Positions 11,901 through 23,675 of a stretch of DNA of 64,000 nucleotides are shown here, piece after piece. Location of the stretch: the NCBI GenBank assembly GCA_022701365.1, contig JAKUHH010000184.1, positions 186,001-250,000 of the forward strand, given 5' to 3'. Source of the DNA: Mycocentrospora acerina. Its lineage: Eukaryota; Ascomycota; Dothideomycetes; Pleosporales. The notes beneath the pieces are model-generated. The model searched no databases. It was given only the letters and a program-made list of their open reading frames with translations, and was not told where the DNA came from. The translations under genes were made by a program, and so were the position numbers. Position 1 is the first letter of the stretch, and each line of letters starts with the position of its first letter.

Positions 11901-12394
11901 AGTACAGTAATGGGATATTGAGCCTCTTAACATCGTTGAAATGTGTTTATTCCTGCTTCTTGAACCAGATTGACCTTTCCTTCCATGTCGGGGTCTGAAC
12001 GGGAAGAACAGATTCACTGAGCTAGGTTTACTGAACCGCACAATAAGCCTTTAATCCAAGGGAATAGAATAGAAGTTTCCTGTTGTATTATGTTCACACT
12101 ACGAACACGATTCATTTGTTATATGAGCATTGTGATTAAAGGCAGCGAATCAAACAAATCACAATATAACCGCGCGAAACTTTATCGTCACTTTTGGAAT
12201 CCAGCAAAGCAGTAGAAAAACGAATAGAATAGCGACTCCTTCTTTTTCGATGGAACTCGCATCGGCAAGAAAGACGAAGATTGGTTTGCTCTACACAAGC
12301 ATTGCCTCAAATCCATGGTCTTCCACACCCTATCTTCAGAATATAAAGTCATTTCCTCTGTATGCGATGCACCACAAGTCCATCATCACTCAAT
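11901..12394. other. Spacer between P450 relic and unknown gene
   Basis: AT-rich, no gene recognised. Sequence past 11900 no longer matches a P450. The final 150 bp should contain the promoter of the following gene. Confidence 0.4.
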
Positions 12395-13690
12395 ATGAAT
12401 TCTCCACAAGTCACATCAGCTGATATCCAGGCCAATTCCAACTCCGCCAACCAAGAACTCGATCGTATAAAGAACCACCTCAGATCGATAAGTTGGGACC
12501 TTCTCGACGATATTCGTCCTTTTATTCAAGCAATGGAGGTTCGAATCGACAACGATATGACACTCCGTGTGGGTACAGATGGAGGATTTCGCATCTACGC
12601 TTCTTCACACGGACAATTGGAAATGGTCGGGTTGAAGCGCTTGCCCGACGCCCAGCTCGATAACCAGTTCAAAATCGACAAACCCTTCTCTTTGACCAGC
12701 AATTTAACCGAGGGCTTGAAGAAAACCCCGATGTCGTCCAGGGTACTTGTACTTGTGCGGTTCATACTCTTGTATCACCAATGTACTGTATCTATCAACA
12801 GCGAGCGGTTCAAGTTCCGGATTCCGCCATGCGATTTAGAGTTGCTCTACGAGGTCTTGATTGATATCAGAGAGACTGTAAGCAGAAATAAGCTCCAATC
12901 TACGTCTCAGAACAGCTCACCGAAAAGCCTCATGGTAAGTTGATCATCTTCACATTCGAATTGCATAGCAGTCAATGATTCTGAATAGACGCAAACACCA
13001 AATCTGCATAGTTATCCATCCCAAAATGAGCGTATTGCCGTGCAGGATGGAACTTACATCAATAGTCGAGGAGAAGCAAAATGGCAGATACTATTCACAC
13101 CCCCCTCTGCAAGTGCCGACATTGCCATGCAAGCCCTCAGCACGCAAGTAAAGGGAAGATTCTCGCACGGAATCGAATCACTACCCCCACTTGCTTCGGT
13201 AGTAGGTGAAGATCTTGACGAAGCTGGTTACCTACCCCACCGCTTCTACGTTGGCTACTGGGAAATTGATGGTCAAAAAGGTCATACCTGGGCGTATCTT
13301 ACGAAGCCAGAGCCAGGCTCAATCGAGGTACCCACTATGGTATTGAAAATCTTTCCGAATGGTTGTAATCACTTCTTCGAGTGTCATGAGCCCTTTGACG
13401 ATGAGGACGGCAGAACTTTTACTTATAGTCGAGCTTTTGAAATTGTTGCGCGGGGTTGGGACGATATCTATGCGTTGGTCAGGTACTTCTTGCTTTGTAT
13501 TGCCAAGGAGAAGCTTGGTAAGGTATTTAAACACGGGATTTCTGTGGATGAATCGTTCGTGAGGGCTCTGGGACAGCTTACATCAGCTTCGCATGCGATG
13601 TGGTCGAAACATCCCCGCATCGAGAACAGAGTGAAGGAGTTTGCACGTGTCAAGGGTAAGCATGCTCAGAATGCCGGAGGCGAATTTTAA
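12395..13690 (+). CDS. Unknown two-exon protein
   Basis: I do not recognise the family. Exon 1 runs to 12934, a 54-bp phase-0 intron (12935-12988, GTAAGT donor, CTGAATAG acceptor) removes two stop-containing frames, and exon 2 runs 12989-13690, for 413 aa. The coding case rests on the clean junction and on continuous frame with low-complexity-free, globular composition. Residues 15-160 look alpha/beta with an amphipathic helix LLDDIRPFIQAM. The C-terminal half has an aromatic-rich core (HRFYVGYWEI, FPNGCNHFFECHEPFDDEDG) and a helix CIAKEKLGKVF. No signal peptide or membrane helix is seen. A second Met 33 bp upstream (12362) is possible, but 12395 has A at -3. Likely cytosolic or nuclear; no function is proposed. 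Confidence 0.68.
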
Positions 13691-15376
13691 TTTTGAAGAT
13701 TAAAAATCAAATCGAACAGTTTTTTGGGGAGAGCTCAAATCTTGAAAACCAACATGATGAATAGAATATTTGATTAAGACACTAAGAGTTTGTGAGCGAA
13801 ATGACCTGAAAGAATAGAATAACAAGGTACGCCTTTGTTCTATCGAGACATGCAAGAGTTTAGAGAATTGCATATTTAGTGAAGAAGAAATTCGGTTGAA
13901 GCGGTGGACGAAACTTTGGGGAGTTTAAGGCATGAGAGGCCGAGGATGGTATTTGGAATCGCTGTCACTCTACAGGTGACAGCTGCAAAAACCATCTTCG
14001 GCCATTGTAGGTTTAATCGCCAGAGTTATTTTGACCATTATCCCTAAAATTGCAATGCCAAACGCAACGACGACAGCACTTGAATGCATTAACCATTGTC
14101 GGAACCAATCTCAACTCTACAACCAACAGTGTAGCTAGCAGCAACGCTCAATGGTACCTCGGAAGTTAAGCGGGCACGAGTAGAGCTCACTACTCCAGAG
14201 CCAGAAATGGACATTGGACAACGCACTCCAGTCCTCACATAAAAGATAGGAACGAAATCAGCTCATTTCTCAGCCCATGCCTTATTACACAAAAGCCACA
14301 TCCCAAACCATCAACCCGATTCGGGAAAGACCAATATTTCCTCCGACATTATCCGACCCGCCCTCGCGTCGGTTCAACGCAAACATCAATTCAATCTGTA
14401 AATCGCATGTCACCGCAACGGGCAAAATATTAAAAAAATATGAGGATGCTGAGAAACTTCATTTTCCCCTCCATTTTGCAACTGAAAACAATCAGGAGGG
14501 TCTCGACGTGAAAGACACCCACCAGGATTTTAGCAATCCAGGTCGTAAACATAGCCAGCTTGAACAGAAAAAGACGGCATCGAAGATGAACACACGCCTA
14601 ACAAAGAAGACGTTGTCGTGGACAGCGGAATGCCATCATTTGTTAGGTTAAAACGCAACAAGATACCTAGCGTGAAGCACGAAGCGAGATGGCCAATCCC
14701 CAAACATCAATTGAACCAGAAACCGAGGGATCCGTGAATTAGTGCAATTACTAGGAAGAGAAATAAAATGGATATGGTAGATAGTAGCGGGGAGACGGGT
14801 GCGTCGTGTAAGCTGAACGTGGTTGCGTTATCAGGACGGCGATGCACTTCGTGCCGTTGATTGGGGCACCATGTTCGGTTGCCTGTCGTGTCTGTACGAG
14901 GCAAGTTGTTTTTCGGCGCATGATACTATTGGGGAAGGTGAGGGGCTGATCCTTGGCGATCGCGCATCGAGGAAAGGAAGCGATTGGTTGGACTGATGGG
15001 AGACAGAGTCGTGGAGCTGACGGTGCTACAGACTCCTGCCTATTGCGTTATCTAGTATCTTTACATTCAGGAAGTGGCATCGCAGATGAATTGTGGTGGC
15101 TGCTGATACTTTCGTTGGCTGAGTTTTGCTACATGTCAGAGATTCGCTGAATAAGTAGGCACAGTATCACCGGATTCGCACATTGCAATGGAGTGGATAG
15201 TTGAGAGAAACGAGTGAATTAGACTCTAGCCCAAGACGCGCGCCATCGCTTTCAAAATACAAGTCTATCCTGTACCATCCTACGACGCATCTCACAAGAT
15301 GTCAAACTAAAACTGAAAAGAGGGTATCCCGTCCAAACCATTATGCCTATTAAATCAGACTAAAGACCAATAACGT
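13691..15376. other. Gene-free region with hairpin
   Basis: No convincing gene. A 124-codon frame at 14277-14651 has no domain and poor context. The only structured feature is the long inverted repeat listed separately. The right end carries the 3' flank of the phosphate transporter. Confidence 0.45.
13938..14003. repeat. 66-bp imperfect hairpin
   Basis: The left arm starting GGCCGAGGATGG and the right arm ending CCATCTTCGGCC pair over about 30 positions with a few mismatches. The innermost arms GCTGTCAC/GTGACAGC are perfect around a 7-nt loop. It could be a tiny foldback element, a transcription-end hairpin of the unknown gene 250 bp upstream, or a small RNA precursor. The sequence alone cannot decide. 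Confidence 0.75.
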
Positions 15377-17220
15377 TCACTTGAAGTGAGGAGCGTTGAG
15401 GATGATAGCCATAGTGACACCACCGATGGTACCGGCAATGGGGATGGTCATGATCCAGGAGAAGACAAGCAGGCCAACTCGTTGCCAGTTAACAGCCTTG
15501 AAGGAGCCGTTGCAGAGACCGACACCGACGGTGGCACCAGTGATGCACATGGATGTCGAGACAGGCAGCGAGTACTGCGAGAAGATGAGGACAGTGATGG
15601 CAGCGCCCATCTCCATAGAGCAACCACGGCTAGGAGAGTGGTAGGTGATCTTGTTGCCCATGACCTTCATGATGTTGTAACCGTAAGTGATGAGACCAAG
15701 AGACAAGGTAGCGGAAAGAACAGCAAGTTGCCAGATGGGGACGGTAGCCTTGGACTTGGCAGCGTTACCAGTGTTCCAGGCGGAGTAGATGACTGCCCAG
15801 GGACCGACAGCGTTACCGATATCGTTGGCACCGTGGGCGAAGGAGGCAGTGCAGGCAGTGAGAACTTGGACGAAGGAGTATGTGTGTTCGACCTCGTTAG
15901 AGTACTTCTTCGCGTAGCCGTAAACACGCTCCATACGCGCGCCTTCGGGAGTGCCATGAATACCAGTCTGAGCAGCGTGAATGTCGTAGTTAACACCGTA
16001 GAGGGCACCGACCATGATCATGGCAGGGATACGCTTAATTGTGAGGATCATGTTGTGCTTCTCGTAGATCTCACCGTTGGTAATCTTGTTCTCGTGGAGA
16101 TAACGCATAGCCCAGGCAAGAAGACCCTTCTTGCTGCGAAGCCTGGCGTGGAAGCGCTCCTGGCCCTGTGCGACGAGCTCCTTGTAACTGAGCTGCTTGA
16201 CCTCAGAGACGACAGCGTTCTTCTCGCCAACGGGGGTAATCTCGTCATCGGAACCATTGAAAGATCCGCTCTTGACCTTAACCTCCTCATCATCCTCATC
16301 GTGCTGGACAACGGCGTAGTTGGGAACACGTGCGGCTTCGGCACCCTCGAGAGTGGGACGACGGAACAGAAGAGGTCCCTTCCAGATGTCGTACCAGCGG
16401 AGAGAAGCGTCGCGCTTAACGACACGGGTGTAGAGGAAAGGAACGAAGAAGAGGAAAGAGAGGGCAGCGAGGCCAACACCGACACTCAATGTGACAGTGG
16501 CAATGAACCATGGGGGCCTCTTGTTCAAACCGAGGTTAGGCGATCCCTTGTAGACAATGGACAGTGTGCAGATGGTACCGGCGATGAGGAAGAAGAAGGG
16601 CGCGGTCCAGATGGCCCATGGGATGGGGTTCTTGCGCAAGTGAACGGTGGTCTTGATCAACATGAAGATGGTTGCACCGAAGAAAGCGGAGGCAGCGGGA
16701 GCCATTCCAAGACCAGCGAAGATGGCACCGAGACCCTTGCCCTTGTTCCATCCCCATTTAACCTTGGAGGCACCAGCAACAGCGCAACCAACACCAGCAA
16801 CCGAGGAAATGAGCGAGTACGAGGACGAAACGTGAGCAGAGTGCTTGGTGCACCACATGACCCAGATGGAGGCACCAGCGAGAGCACAGGTGAAAGCCAA
16901 CATTTGGACACCGGCGTCGCCCTTGAAGGCGTCGTTGGGAATGATGCCGTTCTTGATGGTGTCGGCAGTACGGGCACCAACAGTGATGGCGCCAACCATC
17001 TCAAAGATGGTACCGAGAATCATGGCCTGGCGGTAGCTGACGGAACGGGACGAGACTGAAGTAGCCCAAGCGTTGGCAACATCGTCTGGAGGAAGTTAGT
17101 TTTGATCAAGTGTAGTGGTGAGGTATAGAGGCACTTACTAGCACCATTGTTGTATGCATCGAGCAAGGCAAAGAAAGTGCCGATGCCGAACACATAGTTG
17201 TACTTTGTGAGTCTAGGCAT
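15377..17220 (-). CDS. PHO89: PHO89-type Na+/phosphate symporter (PHO-4)
   Basis: High-affinity inorganic phosphate transporter of the PiT family (Neurospora PHO-4, yeast Pho89), plasma membrane, Na+- or cation-coupled and normally induced by phosphate starvation under alkaline conditions. Exon 1 (17139-17220) starts MPRLTKYNYVFGIG. A 53-bp phase-1 intron (17086-17138) is spliced exactly within the signature, yielding NNGANDVANAWATSVSS. Exon 2 (15377-17085) completes 596 aa. The inverted C-terminal copy of the PiT signature is present as GANDIGNAVGPWAVIY, so both substrate motifs are intact. About twelve hydrophobic segments are split by a large hydrophilic loop of charged residues around residues 280-370. 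Codon use is strongly C-ending, unlike the AT-rich neighbourhood, which fits a well-expressed gene. Confidence 0.95.
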
Positions 17221-20200
17221 TGCGAAGACTGTCAAAAGCAGGCTGTAGCTCTGGTGAGGATACAAGCGAGAGGAAGTGCACTGCAGGCCTGAGTGGGAAG
17301 AGGGTACGGCTCGTGAGACTGGTATATATACACATCAACTCTGTGGCGGCAGGTTAATGCGTACCCAGGTTGGGCTTACTCGTTTTGCTCGTTCAATACA
17401 ATCCCGAAGGGACTCGAGGCCCGCGAGTGGCACAATGTCGCCGTCGAGTCGCTCCTTCTGCTACAGCCATCCACATGCGACGGTCAAGCAACGTGAGAGC
17501 AACGTGAGCATTCTGGCCAGTCATAGCCAGAGCTCCAGACACGTTTCCCGTGAGCCAAGGACATGAGACTCCTTGGCAGCGCGGAGCCACCGTCGCTAAC
17601 GTTTCTTGGGCTTCACAAGCGTCAAGCAAAATTGGCAGAACTGGGGAGGAGCTTAGGCTGCTTAAGACAAATCCTCTAAACGTGAATGTAGCAGCCGGCG
17701 CTAGGCCGCGACGGGCATGGCGCGAACGTCTGGAGAAGGCCAATCAGGCCGCGTCGAGTGCCCACGTTTTGAACATATATCGAGGGCTCGCTGTTGAGCT
17801 CCCACGCTTGCAGCACACTGCATCAGCTCGTCGGCCTGCACCGCAAAGACTGCCTGGTCTCGGCGTGCACTAGCGATACGATCCAACACTTTTTCATTTT
17901 TTTTCTCGCTTCCAGAACACCGTGCTGCGACGATCCAAGCCAGAGTGTGGAGTTGTATTTGTGCCTACAACGCTTTGCTGACTACTGCGGCGGAGTGGCG
18001 AGGGCAGGAATGTCTCGAGGGCCTGGAAGCAGTTTCTCCCGTCTGTCCCATGATGATGAGACATGCCGCGCGCATCTTGCAATCAATACTTGACGCGACA
18101 AGACAATCGAATCTAACCCGAGGCTTTGGTGACGAACCTGGCCAACCACATATCGAACACTACATCGGATTCTTAGGGTGGACCATCGCTTTTGGAGAGC
18201 CCAGATTAGACTGCATTACGGGCTTACGGCCGCAGGGCCTACCCTGACAGGCCAGGAACAACCCAACTTGAGCTTGTGATTTCCCAATATTGCCTGCGCT
18301 GAATATTTCTGACAGATTGAGTGGAGCAAACAACCACTGTTAGCTCAGCGCGCAGAACATTGTCTGGATCATCATCCAGCATCGCTGTCCCCGCCTGTCC
18401 GCCTGTCCGTCTCTCCCCATTTGGTCATCAGGACAACCACCAAACCTACACCAACAACATACAACTAATGATAAAGCTGCTGGGTTGCCACATGAAGATC
18501 ACGACGTGGGTGTGCTTGCCGAAGCTCGGTTCATGACGAAGACGTTCAAGAGGATTTCCATCGCCTCGTCAAAGAGTACGCAGTGATTTGCTATGATTAT
18601 GCTCGCGTGGCTCCAGTTTAAGCTATGGCTGTCCACGTTCCCAAAAGAGTGGCCAGGAGCAGAGTAGGGTATTTGCAAGGCTGCAGGAGGCGAGAGCGAG
18701 TTTAATTGACGAGGCCAGCCTTAGCGATTTGAAAGCGTCCGTACCATCGAACCCGGTCGTCTGATCCCAATCCACGAGATACCTAGAAGAGTTCCATCTC
18801 CACCCGTAGCTCATCGACTTCAGGGTCTGCAGTTTCCTGTTGTACTAACAATCCCCCTGTTGGAGATCCACGGCTTCACACAGTAGCACGTGGGGCGCTA
18901 CATCGACAGGCAGCGCGAACCTGCGTCAAGGCGACAACAACAGTTCGCACGATCTTCCGAAGCCGTCGATGGAGCTTGACCGTTTTTTGATAGGAAGGTG
19001 GATGCGAGAACGAGCCGGGCACCGCATTCAGTCGAGCGTCATGTTGGCGTCAGATGAGCGTCACACGACTGTTCTGCAGAAGAAAATAACTCAAAAGCGA
19101 CATCATACACTTGGCTTACAATGATGGGATCATGTAACTCAACATGAGATAGCTCCTGATGATTGTGTGGCGGGCATTCCGATCATCTGTATCTGCGAAG
19201 AATTCTGACAATGTGTACTAGTGAGAAAATCACGCTAGGTCAAATGCGGAAGGACTGTCCATCACCAACGACAACCACAGCAGCTTTTCACATTAGATTG
19301 ACTCTCGTCATCTTTTTCGCTACCTCAATCCTCTCTCGCAGTTCAGGCAGTTGGTCTGGTAGGTAAGCTGTGAGTAGTCAACACAAGCTCTTATCCTGGT
19401 CCCATACCAAGACTATGCATTGCCGACTTCCGTCATCGCGTTGCGAAGCTTCCAATCCACCCCAAAATCTCTTTGTACGCTTGGCTTTACTTTCAAGCTT
19501 CCCAACAAGCTTGAAGATGCGTCGCGACCTTGGTTGTGACGTGGCGGAAGGATTATTGGTGTACGAAGTGGATAAGTGACTTGTATATTCTAGGCAACTG
19601 GGCACGTGCCGATTTTGCAATGAACTGATGGGAGAAATGTGGATCTTCGGATTTTTCGGATTGAACTGAATAATGGGGTTTAACAAAATTGTTGTCGTGT
19701 GGAGTATATCAATCTACAGCCTTACAGCTGGAGATCATTTGGTATCTAGCTGTGACACTTCTTCATTGCGATTCTATCGAGCAAAATTCACAAATCTACT
19801 GTCTTAATCATAGATGACGCATACAAGAAGTACAGTCTTGAGAAGAGTAATATCTCTTCGTAGATGAAGAAAGCTTATATCAAATTCCTAGTACGAACAA
19901 CCCATTGAAGCACTGATAACAAGCAGGAAATTTATAAATTTTGGTCAATCTCCCTTTTCGCTTACTGGCAGTCTACAATATATGTCAAGTCAAACGTGTA
20001 TCTTAAAAATACTATTGTTAATTTTTTTTATCATTTTCGTTGTTCAACATAGTAGAGTGGAGCGATAGCCTGAAAGAACAGCTGTATCGCACGAAACCTT
20101 TCAAGATTTATAATTTTGCATTTGAATATGAAGTTTTTTTACTTTGCGTTTCTTCTGATGATTCTCACAAGGACAGAATTTGTATTCTATGGTTGTACCT

Positions 20201-20867
20201 TTCATATTAAACAACTTTGTTCAAATTTTTTAAGCAATTAATGGTAGTTGTACAAATATGAGCAGCAAAGAATATCTTACATCTTCAATTGGCTCTGGAA
20301 GGGAAAACTGTCGATTAAAAAAGCTAATTCAGCAAGAAGAATTACAACTATTTTATGTTTTTCAAAATTTTAGAGAGTAAACAGAGATACTGCGAGTGAA
20401 CAATCAGTGTAGAAATAAGAAATTATATAGAAACTGGATGCTCACGTGCTCACTCACGTGATAATACAACAGTGCTGTCTAACAGGTCCACTAAGGCTGC
20501 TGCTGGCCAATTTCGACATTCTGAAAATAGAATGAGGTGCTACTGTTTGATCTGCTTGGAAAATATACCTACAAATGCTCCAAAACGCCTTGAGACGAGT
20601 AACAGTGGAGAGTATTAGGTCATCTTCTAACACTACCTGAAAATAGACTTTTGTGTTTGGTGGACTTAATGTGCATTGTTGTTTACAGACATAGATACAG
20701 AAACTGGTAAGTGCTTTCGAAAAATCAAAAGCAAGGAAAGTCAGTCGTCAGAAGAAAGCCAATAATTTTAATAAACAGAACAATATTTCTAAAGCTTCTC
20801 AAATTGCTGATATAAAGTGTTTAGTCTATAGATTACTAGGAGCAAGTGAAGTCGCGAGCGAACCGTA
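17221..20867. other. Long gene-free region, start of AT-rich island
   Basis: 3.6 kb without a supported gene. 17221-18600 is moderately GC-rich with overlapping short frames that look like chance. After about 19600 the base composition turns strongly AT-rich and stop-dense, as in RIP-mutated or ancient transposon DNA. A short diverged repeat shared with position 24283 is listed separately. No LTR, transposase or reverse transcriptase motif could be read. Confidence 0.5.
19694..19757 (+). repeat. Diverged dispersed repeat, copy A
   Basis: Starts GTCGTGTGGAGTATATCAAT and ends in CTGTGACA. It matches 24283-24347 in the same orientation, and most differences in the aligned part are C/T or G/A transitions. 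Family unknown. Confidence 0.55.
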
Positions 20868-21725
20868 CTAATAAATGAAAAACTGCCACAGGTAAATCAA
20901 GTCGCCATGATTGAAAGTGAAAGACTCATACCCTAGCCTCAGACCCAAAATATTGCGGAATATTGTTGTCTTATATTTTAATACTTGGGTAGTAGTGGTA
21001 TCATAATCCTTTACATCCTTCTGGCTCACCTTCCGAAAATAAAGCAAAACTGTGATTAAAACTAACCAGATAGCCAACTCTGACCCATAAATGACCAGCC
21101 CAAGGATGCTAAGATGTGGTTGAAACACCACCGACAGAATCGATGCAACATCCCCGCTTGCATCCAACAATGCAAATTTGAGCGACATTCCAGCATCTGA
21201 CCGCGTCCGGAACATGTCCACGTAATGACGAAGGACCCCGCCTGCCAAAAGAAGCGCAGCAACAATCGCCATCAAAGTTGATGGCCATTTTTGTCCACGT
21301 GAGCGCGCTAGCCTGAGCGCAAAGACCAGCCCAGTCTCAACTCCACCAAGCATCAAAGCCATAGCTGCAAATGAAACAGCAATCTTCTTTTAACCCCAAT
21401 TTCCTCCGTAGTACTTGCATTGAGACCAGGTGAAGAGGCTTAGTAGGATGAGGATGTTTGGCTGAACCTGCAACGCGATATTGAAGTCGTCCACGATGTT
21501 GTAGACACCAAGGGGTACCCCGGCGATGGCCCAAGACAGGAAGAAATGAGCAGAAAGAGATTCGCTATCATGCCGACGCCAATTCTTCCAAATCTGAGGT
21601 AGAAGCTGCCTCCTTTGTTAGTAGATAGATATCAGACAAGGCGGTCCAAAAGCGGGTCTAACCTGAAGCGACCAAAGCACGGCTCCCATAGTGCCGAAAA
21701 CGTTTGCGGTGACAGGACTATTCAT
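20868..21725 (-). pseudogene. PQ-loop membrane protein gene with one nonsense codon
   Basis: Homologue of fungal PQ-loop (MtN3/cystinosin-like) seven-helix membrane proteins, a fold that usually carries small solutes; the substrate is unknown. Exon 1 (21663-21725) encodes MNSPVTANVFGTMGAVLWSLQ without its last residue's neighbour. A 57-bp intron (21606-21662) leads to LLPQIWKNWR, the PQ motif. The frame continues through WAIAGVPLGVYNIVDD and CKYYGGNWG, then hits TAA at 21390-21392, and resumes without frame change into KKIAVSF and the last helices (HYVDMFRTRSDAGMS). Everything else is intact over about 266 codons. The TAA fits a CAA-to-TAA transition in the CpA context that RIP prefers. Splicing out a 30-bp GT...AG segment would also remove it, but that is shorter than any other intron here. 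A truncated or rescued product is possible. Confidence 0.72.
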
Positions 21726-22907
21726 TGTACTTTCGAGAGTCTGTTGGGTTTTGAGTAGTGTATGCCGGATTTTTGTTTCGTCGAAGGAATGGAATTATTT
21801 AAGTTATCATTGCATTCCTACGGAAGCTATTCGAGGCTGTACTAGACCACTAGTGAGCTCAGTGATACAAAACTGATCAATTACAGTCATGAACAGCTGG
21901 GCATCAGTTTCTAAATGGAGTTGCCAAGGTAAATAGAGCTACGGCTATTTCGACAAGATAGGGAGAACTACGGTACGATTTTGCTGCAATATTGTCATTT
22001 ATGCGATCAATGTTTGCTTGGCAATGACAGTGAACTGGCGAATCACAACCTATTACTCTGTGGTAAAACGCCAAGTGAGTGACTGCAAACAGACCAATCA
22101 GAGCACACTTGACATCAAGGCCATATTCTCGTTGCACCAGACTCTCTTCTCTATAGTTGTGTTCATAAAGCCCCAGTCCCGAAGAAATTTCAGTCAACTC
22201 GTCGCCTCACTCTCGCATTTTTCCTGTATTTGGTATCTAAATCCACTTCACAGCAATAACACAAGAAATGTCTATATTCTCTTTCACAGCACTCCGACAA
22301 CTTTACCGGTCTACAAGCTCAGGGAATCCCCATATTGGTAAGCACGAAGAATGTATCAGGCGGTTTTCGTATGGCAGAGGTGGGGCTGGCAACTTTGTAC
22401 GTGCATGTAGCTTCAATCACATTTTCAAGAGCTAAAATTTAATCAAAACCATCAAAGGTCGTTGTTTGCGACACTAAGAATAGCTCAAAATAACCACCAT
22501 TCTTACCTCCATTACATTCAAATAGTTGAGTGGTAGGCCGGCAAGATATTTCTGAAGGGAGACTCCAAATACCAGTGTAGACAGCGATAGTTCCACAATC
22601 TAAGAAAGAATATCATCAGAAGCAGGTTTGCAGGAGGTGTAATAAAATTAGATGGCCATGAAATGTTGTGAAATACCTCAATTTATTGGTTTAATTATGG
22701 ATGGAGGAATAGAGATACTGCTATCTGTCAAAGAGCGGCCCTTGTCAAGACACGACGCTAAAACTGATGTATTTAATCCTCAGTACCTTTGCAATCTTTT
22801 CGATTACTTCGAGATATGTGATGAATCGATGGAAACAATACGGTGATCGAAACTCCAAGGTTACAAAATTGGCTACCCTATTGTTCCTACTGATTAATTC
22901 GACAGCT
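21726..22907. other. Spacer with a possible mini-gene
   Basis: AT-rich. The only coding hint is the GRGGAGNF frame at 22268-22435, listed separately. The left end should carry the promoter of the PQ-loop gene and the right end the 3' flank of the Ada-like gene. Confidence 0.4.
22268..22435 (+). CDS. Possible DUF3602-type small protein
   Basis: A 55-codon frame from ATG at 22268 contains the heptad GRGGAGN, which is the recurring signature of the fungal DUF3602 family (short Gly-rich proteins of unknown role, usually with two or more copies of the motif). Only one copy is visible here. A GTACGT directly after the motif (22396) is a good donor, so the true gene may continue in a further exon near 22456 instead of ending at 22435. 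Surroundings are AT-rich and no other domain supports it. It may be a relic of a longer gene. Confidence 0.35.
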   Translation: MSIFSFTALRQLYRSTSSGNPHIGKHEECIRRFSYGRGGAGNFVRACSFNHIFKS

Positions 22908-23675
22908 TTAGGTTGTTGTAAAGAATGCTTGATCAAAAGTCGCGCTGGAGTGGAAACTTTCGCCTAGTTGAAAAAAAGACTCGGTCGAAGATTGCCATGT
23001 CCACAAATCATCTGTGTCAGTCATGTTCGACGCCTCCACCATCGCAGACTGCTCTAAACCACTTGACCAGTTGTCCCAAGGGGCCCACAAGAGCGATTCT
23101 TGGGCTGAATCCAAGACAGCTAGTTGTATTTCCACCAAAGGATTCCCCAAATCCTCGATAGATGTAAGCTGGCCTTTGTTTTAGTAGCGATGTTCTGCAA
23201 GCTGCGTGGCTACGCTGGTGTTGGCGAATTCTCTCGGAGTTTTATTTGCATATTTTCTGAATAAACGGTGCAGATGTCCAATACTGACTCCAACCTTTGC
23301 AGCAATTTCTGCAACATTCCAATCTTCACCCTTCACCGCAGCAGTCGCGATGAAGTTTTGTGCTTTGTTTAAATCATCCCAACCCCGCATTTCCCGATGC
23401 CATGATGCGTTGTAAGGGTCGCATCGCTTGTATGGTCGGTAGCCCGCATTCCGGGCAGCAGAAATATCATCAAAATACACTATGTTGGATCTTCGAGCAA
23501 GACGAGCAGGACATGTTGGACGGCAGAAGATCAGGGTAGACTTAACACCGTAAAAGAACGCAGAATTGGCTGATGAATCTCGAGTTCTCAAAGCTGCCCA
23601 TCTCTGTGATGCGACAGAAGTGGGCTCGAGGTTTAGAGGCGACGGCATGTCATCGGTGGGTAATTTGGTAGGCAC
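22908..23675 (-). CDS. Ada-type methylphosphotriester-repair/AraC-HTH regulator
   Basis: Protein of 240 aa with an Ada N-terminal metal-binding domain followed by an AraC-type helix-turn-helix. Bacterial Ada uses four Cys to bind zinc and transfers methyl groups from DNA phosphotriesters to the first of them. Here RWAALRTRDSSA, FFYGVKSTLIFCRPTCPARL and AGYRPYKRCDP are visible, so Cys1, Cys2 and Cys4 remain, but Cys3 of the usual RPCKRC is Tyr. The HTH segment reads VAEIAAKVGVSIGHLHRLFRKY. A 45-bp intron (23169-23213, phase 0) joins to an 86-residue acidic, Trp/Ser-rich C-terminal segment (22908-23168) resembling an activation domain. The intron is inferred from GTAGCC, a CTACTAAAAC branch region and GCCAG. 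Without it the protein stops at 164 aa. Probably a nuclear DNA-damage-responsive factor, perhaps impaired. Confidence 0.75.

Noticed and set aside
14155..14185. 5S rRNA-like string GGAAGTTAAGCGGGC
   Set aside because: Only this short core resembles 5S rRNA. The flanking sequence does not fold into or align with the rest of a 5S gene.
15386..17059. A 557-codon open frame antisense to the phosphate transporter
   Set aside because: It mirrors the transporter exon exactly. The strong C-ending codon bias of PHO89 removes antisense stops, and the antisense product is a low-complexity Asp/Gly/Thr/Ser protein with no domain.
18740..18765. tRNA T-arm-like GGGTTCGAT on the minus strand
   Set aside because: No matching A box, acceptor stem or anticodon arm at the right distance.
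21362..21391. 30-bp intron that would rescue the PQ-loop gene
   Set aside because: Below the 45-bp minimum seen for other introns here, has no branch site, and would delete residues that look like part of the family sequence.
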